Source: Bacillota bacterium
GTDB lineage: Bacteria > Bacillota_I > Bacilli_A > RFN20 > CAG-826
DNA length: 8,709 bases
Direction: 5' to 3'
NCBI GenBank assembly: GCA_023422095.1
Contig: JAEZSD010000008.1
Coordinates: 1-8,709 of the forward strand
Shown here: positions 5,839 to 8,709 of the stretch, one piece after another
How positions within the stretch are numbered: position 1 is the stretch's first letter
Layout of the letters: each line of letters opens with the position of its first letter
Notes under the pieces: generated by a model
What the model was told of the DNA's origin: nothing
The model's input: the letters and a program-made list of their open reading frames with translations, nothing else
Databases searched by the model: none
Made by a program: the position numbers and the translations under genes

Positions 5839-8709
5839 AGTCATCAAATTTATCATCACCAGTATGAGTGGTGAGACCAATCGCTTCGACATCGACAACA
5901 CTTTCCGTGGCACCTTCGCCAATTAAGTTTCGGATATTAGAATTGATACGACGTTCTTCTTTCTCCGACTCTTTAGCAAGGGCATCCATATCGATGGTTT
6001 GGCCGTCTTGATCTAGCAAATCGACGTTCATCGACAAGGCTTGTAATTCCTTGACCAACACTTTGAAGGCTTCAGGAATGCCAGGTTTAGGTAGTTCTTG
6101 TCCTTTAATGATAGCTTCGTAAGTTTTTCTTCTTCCGACGCGGTCATCAGATTTAATAGTAATAATTTCTTGTAAGACATGGGCAGCGCCATAGGCTTCA
6201 AGAGCCCAGACTTCCATTTCACCAAATCTCTGACCACCATTTTGAGCTTTACCACCCAAAGGTTGCTGAGTAACAAGTGAATAGGGACCTGTGCTACGAG
6301 CATGTAATTTATCGTCGACCATGTGCACCAATTTAATCATGTACATGCATCCAACAGTAATTCTTTCATCGAATCTTTCGCCGGTGGTTCCATCGAATAA
6401 GATGGTTTTACCATCTTTATTCATTTTGGCGGTTTCCATCATGGCGAAGATTTCATCGTTGGTAATACCATCGAAAACAGGAGTGGCTATGCGGTAGCCA
6501 AGCTTTCTAAGGGCAAAGCCAAGGTGAACTTCAAGAATCTGTCCGATATTCATACGGGAGGGAACGCCTAGTGGGTTGAGCATGATGTCAACGGGGGTTC
6601 CATCAGGTAAGAATGGCATATCGCATTCTGGTAAAATTCTGGAGATAACGCCTTTGTTTCCGTGACGTCCAGACATCTTGTCGCCTTCAGAAATCTTTCT
6701 CTTTTGAACGATATAGACACGAACAACTTCGTTGACCCCTGGAGGAAGTTCAACATCTTTGCTCTTGCCTTCGCGTTTAAAGATTTTGACATCTAAAACG
6801 ATACCGGCTCCTCCATGAGGAACACGGAGTGAAGCATCTTTGCCTTCATTTGTCTTTTCAGCAAAAATGGCCATTAATAATTTTTCTTCAGGAGTGGCTT
6901 CGGTTTGTCCGCGAGGAGTAACCTTACCGACTAAAATGTCTCCTTCTTTAACTTCAGTACCGATAACGACAATACCTCTTTCATCAAGATGAGCTTTCGC
7001 TTCGGTAGAGACATTAGGAATATCAGCGGTGATTTCTTCATCGCCAAGTTTAGGAATTGAACGGCATTCTAGTTCATATTTTTCAATATGGACAGAAGTA
7101 TAAGTATCATCTTTAACTAATCTTTCGCTCATGATGACGGCATCTTCATAGTTGTAGCCGTTCCATGTCATGAAAGCGATGGTAACGTTTTGTCCGAGAG
7201 CCAAATCGCCATTTTCCATAGCGGGACCATCGGCGATAATTTGACCTTTAGCAACGCGATCACCAACTTTCACAAGTGAATGTTGATTGACGCAAGTGCC
7301 TTGGTTACTGCGTTCAAATTTTTGGAGATAGTAAGTGCGAGGTAGGGATTGACCCTTTTCTAATATTTCAATATTGCGGCTATCTGAATAGGTGACGACA
7401 CCTTCTTCAGCAGCGACAACCGCTAAGCCTGAGTCACGAGCGATTTGATGTTCAAGTCCCGTGCCCACGATAGGCGCGTGTGGTCTTAAAAGAGGAAGCG
7501 CCTGACGTTGCATGTTAGCACCCATGAGTGCGCGCATAGTGTCATCGTTTTCCAAGAAAGGAATACATCCAGCAGCAATCGAAACAATTTGTTTTGGAGA
7601 GACGTCGACAAAATCGACTTCTTCTTTTTTTGCCATGACGTTTTCACCCTTGAAACGGGCAACAACTTCATCGTCAAGAATTTCTCCTTTTGGACCAAGA
7701 TTGATATTTGCTTCAGCGATGACGTAATTCCATTCTTCGTCTGCACTCATATAGATAGAGTCTTTCGCATCATTTAAGACGATATGGTTGGCTTTATCAA
7801 CCTTGCGATAAGGAGTTTCAATAAAGCCAAATTTGTTGATTTTAGCATAGCTAGCTAAGTTATTAATCAAACCAATGTTCTGACCCTCAGGAGTTTCAAT
7901 CGGACAAATACGTCCATAGTGAGAAACGTGAACGTCACGAACTTCAGTTGAAGCGCGATCACGAGTTAATCCACCAGGGCCTAAGGCTGATAGGCGGCGT
8001 TTGTTAGTCAATTCAGCAAGAGGATTGGTTTGATCCATAAATTGCGAGAGTTGGCTACTCGCAAAGAATTCGCGAATTGAGGCAGTCAACGGACGTGGAT
8101 TAATCAAAGCCTTGGGCTTGACGTTTCCTAAGTCACTGATTGACATCTTTTGTTGGACAGTTTTGACCATCTTGCCAAGTCCAATGCGGAATTGATTTTG
8201 AATTAATTCACCGACACAGCGAATGCGGCGGTTACCTAAATGATCGATATCATCAGTATTTCCAAATCCTTCCATGACATTGAGGAAATAAGAGAAAACC
8301 GCAACGATGTCACTAATCGTGACATGTGAAGCAGTGGAATTTAAATCGGTTCCGATAATGGGACAGATTTTCTTTTCTTTTTCATTCTTATAGACTTTGA
8401 CGATGTTGACGTTTCCGTGGTCATCGAGGCGTTCATTGACTTTCAATACATGCAAGTGGGCGCCTTTTTCAAAAAAGTCTTCATTTCTTAAGGCTTCAAC
8501 ATCCTCTGGAGTGAGGGTGTAGCCTTTTTTAAAGCGAATTTCGCCTTCGCTTGAAATGAGGTTCTCAGCGAGGGTTCGATTGGCTAAACGGTTGTATACA
8601 CCGAGTTTTTTAATATATTTGTAACGTCCGGCACGGCCTAAATCGTATCTCTTTGGATCAAAGAATTTTTGAACGAGGAAATTAACCGTACCTTCTTCGG
8701 TAATCGGTT
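5837..8709 (-). CDS. rpoB: DNA-directed RNA polymerase subunit beta (partial, 5' end missing)
   Basis: The second-largest polymerase subunit, forming the other half of the active cleft and the rifampicin pocket. The reading frame is open to the right edge: 956 codons plus TAA are present and roughly the first quarter of the protein is outside. The TTG at 8455 is an internal Leu codon, not a start, because the upstream codons encode conserved beta sequence (FFDPKRYDLGRAGRYK, then GYTLTPEDVEALR). Counting from the first full codon, landmarks are rifampicin cluster I (about 216-242, SSQLSQFMDQ...KRRLSALGPGG), PIETPEG (189-195 plus about 80, directly after it), WNGYNYEDA (515-523), GDKMSGRHGNKGVIS (675-689), and near the C-terminus the RFGEMEVWALEAYGA segment that contacts beta'. 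The rifampicin-pocket residue equivalent to E. coli His526 is Asn (codon AAC, 8003-8005). No frameshift or large insertion is seen. It precedes rpoC in the usual operon; rplJ and rplL would be expected further upstream, but they are not in the window. Confidence 0.98.
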   Translation of the reverse strand, partial: PITEEGTVNFLVQKFFDPKRYDLGRAGRYKYIKKLGVYNRLANRTLAENLISSEGEIRFKKGYTLTPEDVEALRNEDFFEKGAHLHVLKVNERLDDHGNVNIVKVYKNEKEKKICPIIGTDLNSTASHVTISDIVAVFSYFLNVMEGFGNTDDIDHLGNRRIRCVGELIQNQFRIGLGKMVKTVQQKMSISDLGNVKPKALINPRPLTASIREFFASSQLSQFMDQTNPLAELTNKRRLSALGPGGLTRDRASTEVRDVHVSHYGRICPIETPEGQNIGLINNLASYAKINKFGFIETPYRKVDKANHIVLNDAKDSIYMSADEEWNYVIAEANINLGPKGEILDDEVVARFKGENVMAKKEEVDFVDVSPKQIVSIAAGCIPFLENDDTMRALMGANMQRQALPLLRPHAPIVGTGLEHQIARDSGLAVVAAEEGVVTYSDSRNIEILEKGQSLPRTYYLQKFERSNQGTCVNQHSLVKVGDRVAKGQIIADGPAMENGDLALGQNVTIAFMTWNGYNYEDAVIMSERLVKDDTYTSVHIEKYELECRSIPKLGDEEITADIPNVSTEAKAHLDERGIVVIGTEVKEGDILVGKVTPRGQTEATPEEKLLMAIFAEKTNEGKDASLRVPHGGAGIVLDVKIFKREGKSKDVELPPGVNEVVRVYIVQKRKISEGDKMSGRHGNKGVISRILPECDMPFLPDGTPVDIMLNPLGVPSRMNIGQILEVHLGFALRKLGYRIATPVFDGITNDEIFAMMETAKMNKDGKTILFDGTTGERFDERITVGCMYMIKLVHMVDDKLHARSTGPYSLVTQQPLGGKAQNGGQRFGEMEVWALEAYGAAHVLQEIITIKSDDRVGRRKTYEAIIKGQELPKPGIPEAFKVLVKELQALSMNVDLLDQDGQTIDMDALAKESEKEERRINSNIRNLIGEGATESVVDVEAIGLTTHTGDDKFDD

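Noticed and set aside
6291..7777. Plus-strand and alternative-frame open frames inside rpoB
   Set aside because: Shadows of a strongly conserved gene with no independent signals; their compositions are atypical of real proteins.
5837..8455. TTG at 8455 as the start of an 872-aa protein
   Set aside because: The same frame continues upstream to the window edge with conserved RpoB sequence, so the TTG is an internal Leu codon.
140..8709. Mycoplasma-type genetic code (TGA as tryptophan)
   Set aside because: The tryptophan codons checked in RpoC and the protease are TGG, and no in-frame TGA is needed to read any gene.

Overview
The window comes from a Gram-positive-type bacterium of moderately low G+C, most likely a Mollicutes-like or Erysipelotrichia-like member of the Bacilli (uncultured RF39/Izemoplasma/Acholeplasma-type lineages would fit). 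The reasons are: a perfect AAGGAGG ribosome binding site before rpoC; TAA stops on all three genes; TGG for the tryptophans I checked, with no in-frame TGA, so the standard code; an LTSC lipobox lipoprotein; and an Asn at the RpoB position that is Asn rather than His in naturally rifampicin-insensitive Mollicutes. I could not run a phylogeny, so the lineage is an inference.

Everything is encoded on the minus strand and reads right to left. From the right edge: the 3' two-thirds or more of rpoB (5837-8709, 5' end outside the window); a 14-bp gap holding the rpoC Shine-Dalgarno, which overlaps the rpoB stop; complete rpoC (1863-5822, 1319 aa); a textbook intrinsic terminator (1816-1845) that closes the rpoBC operon; a promoter with a small dyad and repeat cluster (1703-1755); a 517-aa secreted lipoprotein with an M6 (immune inhibitor A-like) zinc metalloprotease domain (140-1693); its terminator (104-139); and at the left edge a promoter-like element followed by a compact run of hairpins that may be the 5' part of a structured RNA or leader (1-83).

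rpoB and rpoC encode the beta and beta' subunits that together form the RNA polymerase active centre. The protease is an independent unit with its own promoter and terminator and has no obvious functional link to transcription. The other open reading frames overlapping rpoB, rpoC and the protease gene are out-of-frame shadows. No intergenic stretch exceeds 300 bases.

Most of the window is ordinary housekeeping sequence. The points that merit a second look are the left-edge RNA with two mutually exclusive folds, the apparently leaderless lipoprotease gene, and a few unusual residues in the polymerase (Asn at rifampicin position 526, Gly in place of the bridge-helix Leu783, and an N-terminal expansion of RpoC).
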